A DNA stretch of 64,000 nucleotides from Limnobacter sp. 130 (GCF_902506325.1 NZ_LR732328.1:1733071-1797070); one strand, 5' to 3'. Counted from the stretch's first letter, positions 1 to 9,311 are shown. Notes: generated from the sequence alone by a model not told the origin. Numbers and translations: made by a program.

Positions 1-1532
1 ACACTGCCAATGATTTGCCACAGGCTGCAGCACCAGCAGGCACGGCTAGCGTTCCAGCGGATCCCAACGCGATTGTGGCAAGCGCCACCGAAACCGCACC
101 CGCTGCGCAAACCATAACTGTGAAAACCGATGTGCTTGAACTTCAGTTTTCAAGCCAGGGCGCACAACTGATTTCTTCCAAACTGCTGGATCACCCCGCC
201 GCAGAAAACCCTGAATTGCCAGTTCAACTGTTTGAGCAAACAACCAATCGAACTTACGTAGGCCAAGCTGGTTTGGTGGGCGTGCCAGATGCACCCAACC
301 ACCGCACCTTGTTTGACCTGGTGTCGGGTTCTACAGAATTCGCGCCCGGCCAGGATCAGTTGAAATTGGTGTTCAAGGCCACCAGTGGCGGTGTTGAAAA
401 CACCGCTACGTATACTATTTTCAAGAACCGCTACGACATTGATTTGGTCATCACGGCGCGCAATGTAGGCACTGAACCTGTTTCACCCAGTGCGTATGTG
501 CAAATTACCCGCGACGGTAACCCCCTTGAAAGCGATTCTTCCCTGTATGCCACCTTCACTGGCCCGGCTGTTTACACACCCGAGAAAAAGTATCAAAAAA
601 TCCAGTTTGAAGACATTGCTGACCGCAGTGCCGAATATGTGAAAACAGCTGATTCAGGCTGGCTGGCAATGATTCAGCATTACTTTGTATCGGCCATTAT
701 TGGTCAAGATGGCCCTCGAGAGAATTACACGCGACAAGTGGATTCCAATTTGTACTCCATTGGCTTGGTCAGCAGCCTGGGCAACCTGGCGCCTGAGCAA
801 TCGGCCACCTACACCGCCAAGTTGTACACCGGCCCTCAGGATCAGGGTGTATTGGAGGCATTGTCCCCAGGCTTGGATCTGGTCGTGGATTACGGCTGGT
901 TGACCGTGATTGCCCAACCCATTTACTGGTTGCTGGAAAAAATTCATGGTTTTGTAGGAAATTGGGGTTGGGCCATTGTTGTGCTCACCATTTTGATCAA
1001 GCTGGTGTTTTTCCCCTTGTCGGCAGCCAGTTACAAATCCATGGCAAAAATGCGCAAGGTGGGTCCGCGCATGCAAAAACTGAAAGAGCAGTATGGCGAT
1101 GACAAAATGGGTTTTCAGCGCGCCATGATGGAAATGTACAAGCGCGAGAAAATCAACCCCTTGGGTGGTTGTATGCCAATTTTGGTTCAGATCCCCGTAT
1201 TTATTTCCTTGTATTGGGTTTTGCTTGCCAGCGTTGAAATGCGCAATGCGCCATGGCTTGGCTGGGTTACCGATTTGGCGGCACCCGATCCCTTTTACAT
1301 CTTGCCGGTGATCATGGCGGTGACCATGTTCATTCAAACGAAATTGAATCCAACACCACCCGATCCTGTTCAAGCGAAGATCATGATGGTCATGCCCTTG
1401 GTGTTCTCGGTCATGTTTATTTTCTTCCCGGCCGGTTTGGTACTTTACTGGGTTGTAAACAACATCTTGTCCATTGCCCAGCAGTGGGTAATTACGCGTC
1501 AAATTGAGTCTGCACCAGCCACCGCACGGTGA
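1..1532 (+). CDS. yidC: Membrane protein insertase YidC (5' end cut off by window)
   Basis: YidC inserts and folds inner-membrane proteins, alone or with SecYEG. About 510 residues are visible. The frame is open to the window edge, so the true start and the first membrane segment lie upstream; a TTG at 15 is an internal Leu codon. The first ~280 visible residues are the periplasmic beta-rich domain. The conserved insertase domain follows, with hydrophobic segments around WGWAIVVLTILIKLVFF, PILVQIPVFISLYWVLL, a pair near FYILPVIMAVTMF, and VMFIFFPAGLVLYWVVNN, separated by a charged cytoplasmic loop. It overlaps the start of mnmE by 29 bases, a common yidC-mnmE arrangement; rnpA and rpmH would be expected just outside the window. 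Confidence 0.97.
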   Translation, partial: TANDLPQAAAPAGTASVPADPNAIVASATETAPAAQTITVKTDVLELQFSSQGAQLISSKLLDHPAAENPELPVQLFEQTTNRTYVGQAGLVGVPDAPNHRTLFDLVSGSTEFAPGQDQLKLVFKATSGGVENTATYTIFKNRYDIDLVITARNVGTEPVSPSAYVQITRDGNPLESDSSLYATFTGPAVYTPEKKYQKIQFEDIADRSAEYVKTADSGWLAMIQHYFVSAIIGQDGPRENYTRQVDSNLYSIGLVSSLGNLAPEQSATYTAKLYTGPQDQGVLEALSPGLDLVVDYGWLTVIAQPIYWLLEKIHGFVGNWGWAIVVLTILIKLVFFPLSAASYKSMAKMRKVGPRMQKLKEQYGDDKMGFQRAMMEMYKREKINPLGGCMPILVQIPVFISLYWVLLASVEMRNAPWLGWVTDLAAPDPFYILPVIMAVTMFIQTKLNPTPPDPVQAKIMMVMPLVFSVMFIFFPAGLVLYWVVNNILSIAQQWVITRQIESAPATAR

Positions 1533-2883
1533 TCCCATCGTGGCCATCGCCACCGCGCCCGGCAAGGGCGGGGTGGGGGTGGTGCGGTTTTCATTTCCTT
1601 CCCCTTCCGATTTTCATTCGTTTTGTACGGCTTTTTGCGGCAAGTCGCTTAAAGCACGCATGGCAACGCTGTTAACACTTCGAGACTTTGAGCAACATGC
1701 CATCGACGAAGGCATCGCGCTACTTTTCACTGCGCCAGCTTCGTTCACAGGTGAACATGTACTCGAATTTCAGGGTCACGGTGGGCAAGCGGTATTACAA
1801 GGTGTGGTGGCCCATGCACTGGCATTGTCCAGGCAGTTGAAGATTCCCTTGCGGCATGCCATGCCCGGTGAATTCACGCAGCGCGCTTTCTTAAATGACA
1901 AGCTCGACTTGGCGCAGGCCGAGGCGGTTGCCGATCTGATCGATGCAGGTTCAGTGGCCACAGCCAAAGCAGCCGCCGCTTCGCTCAGCGGTGTATTTTC
2001 AAAACAGGTGAATGAACTGGCCGATCGCATTGTTCATTTGCGTTTGTTGCTGGAGGCCACGCTGGATTTTCCCGAAGAGGAAATCGAGTTTCTTGAAAAG
2101 GCAGATGCCAAAGGGCAGCTTGCTCAAATTTTGAGTAATCACAAGGAATTGCTGGGCGCAGCGCAGGAAGGTGTGAAGTTTCGTGATGGCTTGCAAATCG
2201 TGTTGGTGGGTGAGCCCAATGTGGGCAAATCGAGTTTGCTGAATGCCTTGGCTGGCGAAGAGGTGGCGATTGTGTCGGCGATCGCCGGCACCACGCGTGA
2301 TCGGATCAAACAAGAGTTGAATATTCGCGGCATTCCCCTTGTTTTAGTAGATACAGCCGGTCTGCGCGATACGTCGGACGAGGTTGAGAAAATTGGCATT
2401 GAGCGAACGCGCAAATCAGTCGAAGAAGCGGATTTGTTGCTGATCCTGAAAGACGCAACGCAATGGCCTCAAGATTTGCTGAACAATCAACTTGGATTGC
2501 CGGTGCATTTGCCTACCTTGACAGTCTTGAACAAAGTGGACTTGCTGCCCCAGGTGCCGCAGCTGCCGCAAGATGTTTTGCCGGTTTCTGCCAAGAATGG
2601 TTTGGGGCTGGAATTGTTGAAGGACGCAATATTGACCAAGGTGGGCATTGCCCACACGCCAGATCATGGGTTCATGGCGCGTCAACGCCATGTGGATTCA
2701 CTGTTGGTGTGCGGAGAACATTTGGCAGTTGCGCACGAGTTTGCGCAACAGGATGACCGGATTCTGGATTTGTTTGCCGAAGAGCTGCGCCTTGCTCATG
2801 ACGCCTTGGGCGAGATCACCGGGCGCATGTTGCCCGACGATTTACTGGGTTTGATATTCAGCCGGTTTTGCATCGGCAAATAA
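1504..2883 (+). CDS. mnmE: tRNA modification GTPase MnmE
   Basis: MnmE, with MnmG (also in this window), adds the carboxymethylaminomethyl group to wobble uridine 34 of certain tRNAs. The protein has 459 residues. The N-terminal tetrahydrofolate-binding domain begins DPIVAIATAPGKGG. The helical domain carries an inserted Ras-like G domain: P-loop GEPNVGKSS near residue 238, a TTRD switch, DTAGLRDT, and NKVD. The protein ends FCIGK, keeping the family C-x-G-K tail with the functional Cys. The start is a TTG inside yidC; the next in-frame candidate, GTG at 1540, would cut into the conserved first strand, so TTG is preferred although no strong ribosome-binding site is visible. Confidence 0.97.
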   Translation: MSLHQPPHGDPIVAIATAPGKGGVGVVRFSFPSPSDFHSFCTAFCGKSLKARMATLLTLRDFEQHAIDEGIALLFTAPASFTGEHVLEFQGHGGQAVLQGVVAHALALSRQLKIPLRHAMPGEFTQRAFLNDKLDLAQAEAVADLIDAGSVATAKAAAASLSGVFSKQVNELADRIVHLRLLLEATLDFPEEEIEFLEKADAKGQLAQILSNHKELLGAAQEGVKFRDGLQIVLVGEPNVGKSSLLNALAGEEVAIVSAIAGTTRDRIKQELNIRGIPLVLVDTAGLRDTSDEVEKIGIERTRKSVEEADLLLILKDATQWPQDLLNNQLGLPVHLPTLTVLNKVDLLPQVPQLPQDVLPVSAKNGLGLELLKDAILTKVGIAHTPDHGFMARQRHVDSLLVCGEHLAVAHEFAQQDDRILDLFAEELRLAHDALGEITGRMLPDDLLGLIFSRFCIGK

Positions 2884-2892
2884 GTGGTGACG

Positions 2893-3294
2893 TTAGTCGC
2901 ACAACACCAGTTGTGGGTCAGCAAATGCCATTTGATCGATAAGCTCGGATTCCTGTTCGAACACCGCACTCAAAAATACCAACTGCTCACACAGTGATTC
3001 AATTGATTCATCGTGGCTTTCCGGGTCCAGGTGAACCACCTGTTGGGTGCGCTCAACCTCATCAAGGTATTGGGCCATCAGGGTTTGCAAGGTTGGCTTG
3101 TTCAATGCCCAAGTCTTGAGTTGAACTACCAAGGCAAATCGCGCTTGGGCAGAAGTGGTCTTGCGCAATTGTTGCCCAAAATGTTTCAGGCCATGTGCTA
3201 CGTTGTCCAGCTCCATGGTGACGCGTGCTTCACACTGGCGGAAATAGAGTGGTTCGCTGTCATTTAAGTGATGCTGGACCAGTGCAATAGTCAT
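2893..3294 (-). CDS. Hypothetical helical protein, 133 aa
   Basis: I do not recognise this family. The start at 3294 is chosen because GGAG lies 9 bases before the ATG; a longer frame reaching 3426 has no such site. The product is predicted almost wholly alpha-helical, acidic at the C-terminus, with no signal peptide, membrane segment or cysteine cluster. It converges on mnmE with a gap of only nine bases and diverges from the LuxR-type regulator at 3519, with a 224-base region between them that contains a GGAGTT-GAA-AACTCC palindrome at 3337-3351. Its position beside a signalling block suggests, but does not show, a link. Confidence 0.7.
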   Translation of the reverse strand: MTIALVQHHLNDSEPLYFRQCEARVTMELDNVAHGLKHFGQQLRKTTSAQARFALVVQLKTWALNKPTLQTLMAQYLDEVERTQQVVHLDPESHDESIESLCEQLVFLSAVFEQESELIDQMAFADPQLVLCD

Positions 3295-3518
3295 GATGGC
3301 TTGCTCCGTTAAAATTTCGGTATGAGTCCATCTTACGGAGTTGAAAACTCCTGCCCATTCCGTGAAATGAGGATGCTTGTTTCTGATGCCCCCCCGAAAT
3401 GCGGAACCCTTTGTAAAAAAAGGCAAAATGCGGACTTAATTGTTACGGTGAATTCAGGTACTCTTTGGGTGGAAGAAGAGACCCCAAGGTCCTGTGTGCC
3501 CGACTTAGCCTGCGAACA

Positions 3519-4175
3519 ATGAAAAATCATAAAATATTGGTGCTCGAAGATCACCCGCTAATCTCCATGGTGATTGAGGATGTGTGCAAAGACATGGCGC
3601 CGCATACCCAAATTCATGTGGTGACCAGTCTGGTTCAGGCTCGTGAGCACGTGTTTGAAAAGCCCGATCTGATTATTTTTGATCTGACCCTGGTTGATTC
3701 CAAAGGGCAGGAAACCATTGATTGGCTAGACTCCATGTTCCCGAAGGTATGTGGCCTCATTTACACGGGTTTTGTGAGTGAAGCCATTCAAGCCCGTGCT
3801 GCACAGTCTGGTTACTCGGTTGTAGAGAAAACCTGCAGCCAGTCGGCTTTGGCTCATGAAATAGAATCGGTGCTGTTCAAGTCGGGCATTTTGAATGGCA
3901 GTTCTTCAGACAGTGCACCAGCCAATGAACACCAGTCGAACATTGTGGCTTATCCCGGTGCCAAACCTTTGACTTGGCGACAAGTGGAAATCATGCGAAT
4001 GACGGCCGAAGGATTGTCTGCAAAAATGGTGGCCCAGCGCATTGGGCTGAGCCCTGAAACCGTTCGGGGGCACATTCGGGAAATTTTCAAACGTCTGGAA
4101 GTGTCAAACAAGGCGCAAGCGGTGAATGTATTCTTGAAAGCCGAGCGCAGTGTGAAAATGAAGCTGAGCGACTAA
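3519..4175 (+). CDS. LuxR/NarL-family response regulator
   Basis: A two-domain transcription regulator of 218 residues. The receiver domain (about residues 5-125) has the acidic pair in LVLEDHP, phospho-acceptor Asp55 in IIFDLTL, a Thr in IYTGF and a Lys in VVEKT, so it should be phosphorylatable. The C-terminal GerE/LuxR helix-turn-helix (about 150-212) includes LTWRQVEIMRMTAEGLSAK and LSPETVRGHIREIFKRL. The start is the ATG at 3519, from which the product begins MKNHKILVLED; the longer frame from 3465 adds residues that do not fit the fold. The product at 8416-9090 is a paralogue with the same LTWRQVEIMR signature and the phospho-Asp at the same residue number. The cognate kinase is probably the hybrid kinase at 5383-8379. 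Confidence 0.93.
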   Translation: MKNHKILVLEDHPLISMVIEDVCKDMAPHTQIHVVTSLVQAREHVFEKPDLIIFDLTLVDSKGQETIDWLDSMFPKVCGLIYTGFVSEAIQARAAQSGYSVVEKTCSQSALAHEIESVLFKSGILNGSSSDSAPANEHQSNIVAYPGAKPLTWRQVEIMRMTAEGLSAKMVAQRIGLSPETVRGHIREIFKRLEVSNKAQAVNVFLKAERSVKMKLSD

Positions 4176-4182
4176 TACCGCG

Positions 4183-4782
4183 TCAATGGTTGGGATGGGG
4201 AACGCGTTTTAAATCGACACCCACGGTCAAGGTTCCAATCATGTTTTCTCCATCGTAAACCGGTACGCTAACCTGGGCGATCATGGCCTTGGTGCTGTCG
4301 TCCCAGCGGGCTCTGGAAATGTGTGAGTCTGGCTTTTTGGAAGGTCGGCTGCTGTCGAATATCGCTGTGAATTTTTTCTCATCGCCCTGCCAGTAGTCGC
4401 TGGTCACAATATTCATGGCCACAGTTTCACCCTGGTTACCCGTCAGAATGGCTTCTTTAAAGTAGCTTTGCCTGTTCATTTCCTGGCTAAGCAAGGCAGA
4501 CGCCTTGGACTCCTTGATTTGTTCAGCTTCTGGCAGACGGCCTTTCAGTTTGATCCATTTTCTATCCAGTTCCATGATCTGGGCTTTGCTCAGTTGGCGT
4601 GCGTTGGCCGCTTTGACGGTCTCGATCACTTCCGGGCTGGCGGCAATTGCTTTGATTTCCTTGATCAATGTGCCCGCACAAAATGCATAGGCACCGGCGC
4701 TTGCCAAGAACAGAACAATCAATAGCAAACCAAAGCGCGGTAGTTGCCCTTTGCATTCAAATTTTGCGCTGTACTTGTCCAT
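4183..4782 (-). CDS. Membrane-anchored Cache-like sensory protein
   Basis: 199 residues. A single N-terminal membrane segment (about residues 17-38) is followed by an extracytoplasmic domain. The segment around NRQSYFKEAILTG and the C-terminal strand run VSVPVYDGENMIGTLTVGVD resemble the last part of a Cache/PDC ligand-binding fold, in which that strand closes the sheet. There is no second membrane helix and no cytoplasmic output domain, so this looks like a stand-alone extracytoplasmic sensor half. It follows the gene at 4790-5242 with a seven-base gap and ends eight bases from the convergent regulator gene. I infer that it works as an accessory ligand-binding protein for the neighbouring hybrid kinase. 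The family call rests on C-terminal pattern only. Confidence 0.75.
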   Translation of the reverse strand: MDKYSAKFECKGQLPRFGLLLIVLFLASAGAYAFCAGTLIKEIKAIAASPEVIETVKAANARQLSKAQIMELDRKWIKLKGRLPEAEQIKESKASALLSQEMNRQSYFKEAILTGNQGETVAMNIVTSDYWQGDEKKFTAIFDSSRPSKKPDSHISRARWDDSTKAMIAQVSVPVYDGENMIGTLTVGVDLKRVPHPNH

Positions 4783-4789
4783 GTTTTGT

Positions 4790-5242
4790 TTATTTGGCCA
4801 GTACCTTGATGAATTTTAATTTAGACCTCGTCGCGTGACCTTGCAACTCCTTTTGGCTGAGGTAGCCCAATGCATTTGGATTGTTGGCCAACAAGTTGAT
4901 CATGTGCTGCGTGTCGCGCGCAACAGTGGGCGCTTTGCTGATACCGATGCATTCCAGCAGCCGCTGAACGGTGCGAAATTCTTCGGTTGTGAAGCCCAAT
5001 GTTCCTGAAATGAATCGGCTTCGTTCAGCAAACGCGTCGTCCCGGTCAATGACAAGTACAGTGGAGTTGCCGACAGCCTGGCTTTGTCCTGTGTAAAGAT
5101 CGCGCAATTTGGTTTTCGAAATTTCATTGAAATGAATGCTGCTGGAGCCTACCAACACCACATCGGCGCGAGCCACGCCGGGGGCACCGACCATCGTCAA
5201 CAAAGCGAGGCTGGTAATTACTGAATGCAAAAAATGTTTCAC
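4790..5242 (-). CDS. Small periplasmic substrate-binding-like protein (PstS-like)
   Basis: 150 residues with a signal peptide ending near VARADVV. The mature part resembles the short PBP-like-2/PstS-like periplasmic proteins: a strand VVLVGSSSIHFNEISKTKLRDLYTG, the segment AERSRFISGTLGFTT, and NNPNALGYLS near the end, which matches the GAIGYV-type motif of phosphate-binding proteins. The start is GTG at 5242, supported by AAGGG six bases upstream. It lies 140 bases downstream of the hybrid kinase stop and seven bases before the Cache-like gene, all on the minus strand. Such proteins are usually ligand-binding partners of a transporter or sensor; with no permease nearby, a sensing role is the better inference. 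Confidence 0.78.
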   Translation of the reverse strand: MKHFLHSVITSLALLTMVGAPGVARADVVLVGSSSIHFNEISKTKLRDLYTGQSQAVGNSTVLVIDRDDAFAERSRFISGTLGFTTEEFRTVQRLLECIGISKAPTVARDTQHMINLLANNPNALGYLSQKELQGHATRSKLKFIKVLAK

Positions 5243-5382
5243 GTCAAACCCTTGAAAATACTTTCACTACTTTGGGTAAGTTCTTGACACTACAAATACT
5301 AGGAACTTTTTGTTTTGTTAAATCTTGTGAACTCAGTGTAAAACATGCCGTGCATGAAAACAATTGTTTGCGGCGGCGCTTG

Positions 5383-8379
5383 TCAATGTTTTCCAAACCG
5401 GTTGATCAGGACCAGAATTTTTTCAGCTTCATCCACGATTGTCGGCCAAATATCCTTGATTTCGGTCATGACCATGGTTTGTGCTTCGGGGTCTTCCAGC
5501 GCTTTGTCCATTCTTGAAAACTGTTGTTTGACGCTTTCTGTTCCCAACATGCCCAGTACGCCTGCCAAGGAGTGGATTTCCCGTTTAAGGGTTTGAATGT
5601 CATTGGTTTTCACGCAATCTTCCAGGCGTTCCAGCAGGTTTTCACTGGTTTGCAAAAACTTGCCCAGGTATTTCGCCATTCGTTCGGGTTCAAAACTGTC
5701 CATCTTGAAAATTGTGGAGTGACGCGGGCTGTTGGCGGGTTCGGTCGCTGTTGACGCGTGTTCCGACAGGGGCAGTCGTGATGCTTCAGGTCTGCTTTCA
5801 AACCCGGTCAATACACCCTCTGTGTTGCGCAAACAGCGTTTGATGGCGTCGAACAGGTTTTTCTCGTGGAAGGGTTTGGTGAGCACATCGTTGATGCCAT
5901 GTTCTTCGCAGCGGACACGGGTTTGTTCAAAGGCGTGAGCAGTCAATGCCATGATCGGTGTGACGCAATGCACCGCGTTTTCCCGCACCCAGGTGGCCAG
6001 TTGATAGCCATCAACGAAGGGCATTTCCAGATCCGAAATCATCAGGTCGAAAGGTTCTGGTGTATTTTTCAAAATCTGGATGGCTTCGCGTCCGTCTTTT
6101 GCACAGCGGATCTGATAATTTCTCGGACTCAGGAAATCGAGTAGCAATTCCATGTTGAGTGGGTGATCTTCCACAATCAGCAGTTTGGCCGAGCGCGCTT
6201 CAGCGGCATTGCTGGTTTGCGTTTCACTGGTTTTGCTTGCCTTGCGCACAGTGGCGGTTTTTGTGGCTGCAGCAGGCACAGTTTGCTGAACCTGTCGCTC
6301 GGCCAGCTTCATCAGGTGCACGGGCAAGATGGGCGTGGTCAGTACACGGTTGTTGGGGTCTGCGCCGTGAACGCGTTGTAGTTCGGTTGCGTTGCGGTTG
6401 GACAGCCAAACCAGATTGTTGTTGTGGTGCTGGTGGTGGGCCTTGAGCAAGGACAGCAGTTCGGGGGAGGTCGCAGCAATGTCGCTGTCGATGAACACAA
6501 TGTCCTTGGCTTCAAACGGGCGTTGGTCGGTGATCAGTTCTTCCGCGGAGAGGGCCGCCAGTGGTACATAAAATTGATCAAGAATGCTCGATATGGAGCG
6601 GTGTAGCTTCTGATCCAAAGAACAAATGTAGGCACGTTTGATGTCTGGGCTGTGCAGCAAGTTTGGATTGCGGGCTGGTGCTTCTGCTTCTTGGGTTTTC
6701 AGGTTCAAGGTGAAGTAAAACACCGAACCACGACCTGGCGTGGAATGGGCGTGGATATCGCCTTCCATCAGATGCACCAATTCTTTGGCGATGCTCAGAC
6801 CCAAGCCGCTGCCACCAAACATGCGTGTGGTGCTTGAATCGGCTTGCGTGAATTTGTCGAATACGCGTTGCAGCTGGTCTTTACTCATGCCAATGCCGCT
6901 GTCGCTGACGCTGAATTGCAAGGTAACCTGATCATCCAGTTGCTTGAGTACTTTGACCGTCAGGTTGATGTGCCCTTCGCTGGTGAACTTGATGGCGTTT
7001 CCGATCAGGTTTTTAAGAATTTGACCCACGCGCAGGGAATCACCGACGAGGCGGTTCAAGGTAGATTGCAGGCCTTTGCCTTGCAGGGTGTACAGCAGGC
7101 GAATGTTTTTATCGAGTGCCGAGTTGCCCAAGGTGCCGAACACTTCTTCCAGAACGTCGTCGAGCCGGAAGGGGCGTTGCTCCAGCTTGAACATGTCGGA
7201 TTCAATTTTTGACAGGTCGAGAATGCTGTTGAGCAGGTGCAGCAGGTTGTCGCCAGACAGTTGAATTTTGCTCAGGTAGTCTTTCTGTTTTTCATTCAGA
7301 TCAGTTTTCAGCGTAAGCGCTGTCATACCAAGAATCGCATTCATGGGCGTGCGAATTTCATGGCTCATATTGGCCAGGAAGGAGCTCTTGATTCGAGACT
7401 CATTTTTTGCCCGTTCTTTTTCGACGTTGGCCAGGCTGACTTCTTCCAGTGCCTGCTTTACGCGTTCGCTTTTTTCAAGATCACGCTGGAATGAACGAAT
7501 CATTCGGTTGAATGCGCGAATCAACAAGTTGATTTCATGGGAGCCCGTGCGGTTGTTCACGCGCACGGTGTAATCGCCCTTCATGATTTCTTCGCTGGCG
7601 TTGTACAGCGAATTGATCGGATCAATGACCTTTTTCTTGATGGAGACCAATCCGACAAACAGGCCCAGCAAGAAAAGCAGGGTAAAGACCACGTCCAGGT
7701 AAACACTGTAGGTGAGCTCTTTGCGTGAGGAATCGATCAAGCCCAGATAGCGACTTTTTTCGCGCGCAATGAAACTTGATAATTCGGCTGAAAGTGCATT
7801 GGTCAATTCGATGTGTTCACGATCAAACAACACGCCGAATGTTTCTTTCACCTCGGGGGGTGACAGGTATTGGCCTTCCTGTTTGTCTACGAAACGGGTA
7901 ATGCCGCTGGCAAACGCGCTGAGTTCGTTTTTTTCGAGTTGGTGGCGAAGGTCCAGAATACGTTCGATCACTGGTTCGTTTTCAGTGATGAAGCGAAGTG
8001 AGTACAGCCGCTCACTGAGATTTTGACCAATACCCCATGAGACCGAGGAGTCTTTGTTTTGACCCGTGATGACATCAACCCAGTAGTCAGCACCTACTTC
8101 ATCGGTGTAGATTCGGCTGCCGTTGTGTAACCCGACAATGTCTAGGTAGTGGTTGATGTACTCAGGGTTTCGGCTGGCTGCGTACAGCAATACCAGCTTT
8201 CGCATGGCTTCGAACTCGGCAAGCGTGCGCGTTAAAATGGCTTCGTCAGAGGCCCACGCCCGGTAGTAATCTTCTTGCACGGTTTGCTGGTGAATCGAAA
8301 TGCTCTTCACACCGATGCCGAAAATCGAAAACACCAGAATGAGTAAACCAAATATTCGAATCAGCAGGGTTAGTTTCAT
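5383..8379 (-). CDS. Hybrid sensor histidine kinase with HAMP, receiver and Hpt domains
   Basis: 998 residues. Order: membrane helix 1 (about 7-25), periplasmic sensor region (about 26-222, no family recognised), membrane helix 2 (about 226-246), HAMP (about 248-300), HisKA with phospho-acceptor His340 in FLANMSHEIRTPMN, HATPase with N-box GNAIKF and glycine-rich GGSGLGLS, a poorly conserved receiver-like linker, a true receiver with Asp783 in LMISDLEMPFVDG, and a C-terminal Hpt domain with His936 in REIHSLAGVLGMLG. This gives a complete His-Asp-His chain inside one protein, with the LuxR-type regulator immediately upstream (36-base gap, same strand) as the likely final acceptor. The periplasmic PstS-like and Cache-like products encoded downstream are candidate ligand-presenting partners. 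Confidence 0.95.
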   Translation of the reverse strand: MKLTLLIRIFGLLILVFSIFGIGVKSISIHQQTVQEDYYRAWASDEAILTRTLAEFEAMRKLVLLYAASRNPEYINHYLDIVGLHNGSRIYTDEVGADYWVDVITGQNKDSSVSWGIGQNLSERLYSLRFITENEPVIERILDLRHQLEKNELSAFASGITRFVDKQEGQYLSPPEVKETFGVLFDREHIELTNALSAELSSFIAREKSRYLGLIDSSRKELTYSVYLDVVFTLLFLLGLFVGLVSIKKKVIDPINSLYNASEEIMKGDYTVRVNNRTGSHEINLLIRAFNRMIRSFQRDLEKSERVKQALEEVSLANVEKERAKNESRIKSSFLANMSHEIRTPMNAILGMTALTLKTDLNEKQKDYLSKIQLSGDNLLHLLNSILDLSKIESDMFKLEQRPFRLDDVLEEVFGTLGNSALDKNIRLLYTLQGKGLQSTLNRLVGDSLRVGQILKNLIGNAIKFTSEGHINLTVKVLKQLDDQVTLQFSVSDSGIGMSKDQLQRVFDKFTQADSSTTRMFGGSGLGLSIAKELVHLMEGDIHAHSTPGRGSVFYFTLNLKTQEAEAPARNPNLLHSPDIKRAYICSLDQKLHRSISSILDQFYVPLAALSAEELITDQRPFEAKDIVFIDSDIAATSPELLSLLKAHHQHHNNNLVWLSNRNATELQRVHGADPNNRVLTTPILPVHLMKLAERQVQQTVPAAATKTATVRKASKTSETQTSNAAEARSAKLLIVEDHPLNMELLLDFLSPRNYQIRCAKDGREAIQILKNTPEPFDLMISDLEMPFVDGYQLATWVRENAVHCVTPIMALTAHAFEQTRVRCEEHGINDVLTKPFHEKNLFDAIKRCLRNTEGVLTGFESRPEASRLPLSEHASTATEPANSPRHSTIFKMDSFEPERMAKYLGKFLQTSENLLERLEDCVKTNDIQTLKREIHSLAGVLGMLGTESVKQQFSRMDKALEDPEAQTMVMTEIKDIWPTIVDEAEKILVLINRFGKH

Positions 8380-8415
8380 GGGCCAGCCTTGTTATTGGAA
8401 TTGTTCGGCCCCAGC

Positions 8416-9090
8416 TCACTGACTTTGCGCTTCTTCAAGTAATCGCGATTGTCGTTCTGCTTTGGTAAAAATGGACACGGCATGAGCCCGATTCTGAGCA
8501 CCTAGTCTAACAAGTACTTCGCGCATGTGGGCACGAACAGTCTCAGGACTTAAATTCATGTCTCGTGCGGCTTCTTTGGCGGTCATGCCCACTGCAATTC
8601 TGCGCATGATTTCAACCTGTCTCCAGGTCAGCGGTTTTTTCGAGCCTGGTGCAATGATATTCGACTGAAATTCATTTTTGGACTTCATCTTGTCGGCGCT
8701 CATTCCTTCCGGGCAGCTAAGGCCAGTGGCCATGAGACCTTTCATGACTGCATTCAGCAGCTCATGGTAGTCGGCTGATTTGCGCACACAGGGAATTTCC
8801 ATCTCGCCCAGTTCCTGGAGGATGTCATCGTGTGTGGTGCCAGTGAAGGCCAACAGTTGTGAAAACGGAAACAGGTTGCGTACGCGTCGGGCGGAGTTCA
8901 CTCCTTCGCAGTCAGGCAGGTTCAAATCGAAAATGACCAGTCGTGGGTTTTCGTGAATGTGTTGTTCGCTGGCCTGGATAGTCGGTACTTTGAGCACAGT
9001 CAGGTCTGGCGCATGCTCGGTCAGCATGTCGGCTAGCATCATGGATACCAGCGGGTGATCTTCAATTAAAAGTACAGCGTTGGGGTTCAT
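8416..9090 (-). CDS. LuxR/NarL-family response regulator (paralogue of 3519-4175)
   Basis: 224 residues. Receiver domain: acidic pair in LLIEDHP, phospho-acceptor Asp55 in VIFDLNLPD, Thr in AFTGT, Lys in CVRKS. The C-terminal LuxR-type helix-turn-helix includes LTWRQVEIMRRIAVGMTAK and LSPETVRAHMREVLVRL. The start at 9090 is supported by GGGAGG seven bases upstream; an ATG 15 bases further upstream lacks a site. It is the first gene of a minus-strand run ahead of the hybrid kinase, so it is probably that kinase's output. It diverges from the lone receiver at 9312 across a 221-base region with repeated CTTCATTTGA-type half-sites. The regulator at 3519 has the same architecture and near-identical DNA-recognition helices, suggesting overlapping targets. 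Confidence 0.94.
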   Translation of the reverse strand: MNPNAVLLIEDHPLVSMMLADMLTEHAPDLTVLKVPTIQASEQHIHENPRLVIFDLNLPDCEGVNSARRVRNLFPFSQLLAFTGTTHDDILQELGEMEIPCVRKSADYHELLNAVMKGLMATGLSCPEGMSADKMKSKNEFQSNIIAPGSKKPLTWRQVEIMRRIAVGMTAKEAARDMNLSPETVRAHMREVLVRLGAQNRAHAVSIFTKAERQSRLLEEAQSQ

Positions 9091-9142
9091 TCGGCAACCT
9101 CCCAATTTGTTTGCCAGAAATAAAAACCGGTATGACCGATAT

Positions 9143-9211
9143 CTTCAAATGATGTTACGTGTGAACCCTCGAAGCGATGCCCCTTCATTTGGAGGATGGC
9201 TTCATTTGAAG
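9143..9211. repeat. Inverted repeat in divergent promoter region
   Basis: CTTCAAATGA at 9143-9152 and its exact reverse complement TCATTTGAAG at 9202-9211 lie between the divergent genes at 9090 and 9312. A third partial copy, CTTCATTTG, occurs at 9183-9191. Repeated half-sites between two regulator genes fit an operator, possibly for the adjacent LuxR-type protein, but no binding consensus is known to me. Confidence 0.4.
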
Positions 9212-9311
9212 CGTGCAGGTACAGAAAGTCTTGTCCCTCAAATAGGGGGGGATCTCTTTGTGCTGATGGTGGTTTGCTGCCCATCCACTAACCTAACGGT
9301 ATTGTGTCTAA

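Noticed and set aside
654-1565. 303-residue open frame antisense to yidC
   Set aside because: It is a shadow of yidC, His/Gln-rich in the way typical of antisense frames, and has no homologue pattern.
5235-5250. TGTTTCACGTCAAACC, a 14/16 match to parS
   Set aside because: One mismatch breaks the central CACGTG that ParB needs, and the sequence is explained by the start region of the PstS-like gene.
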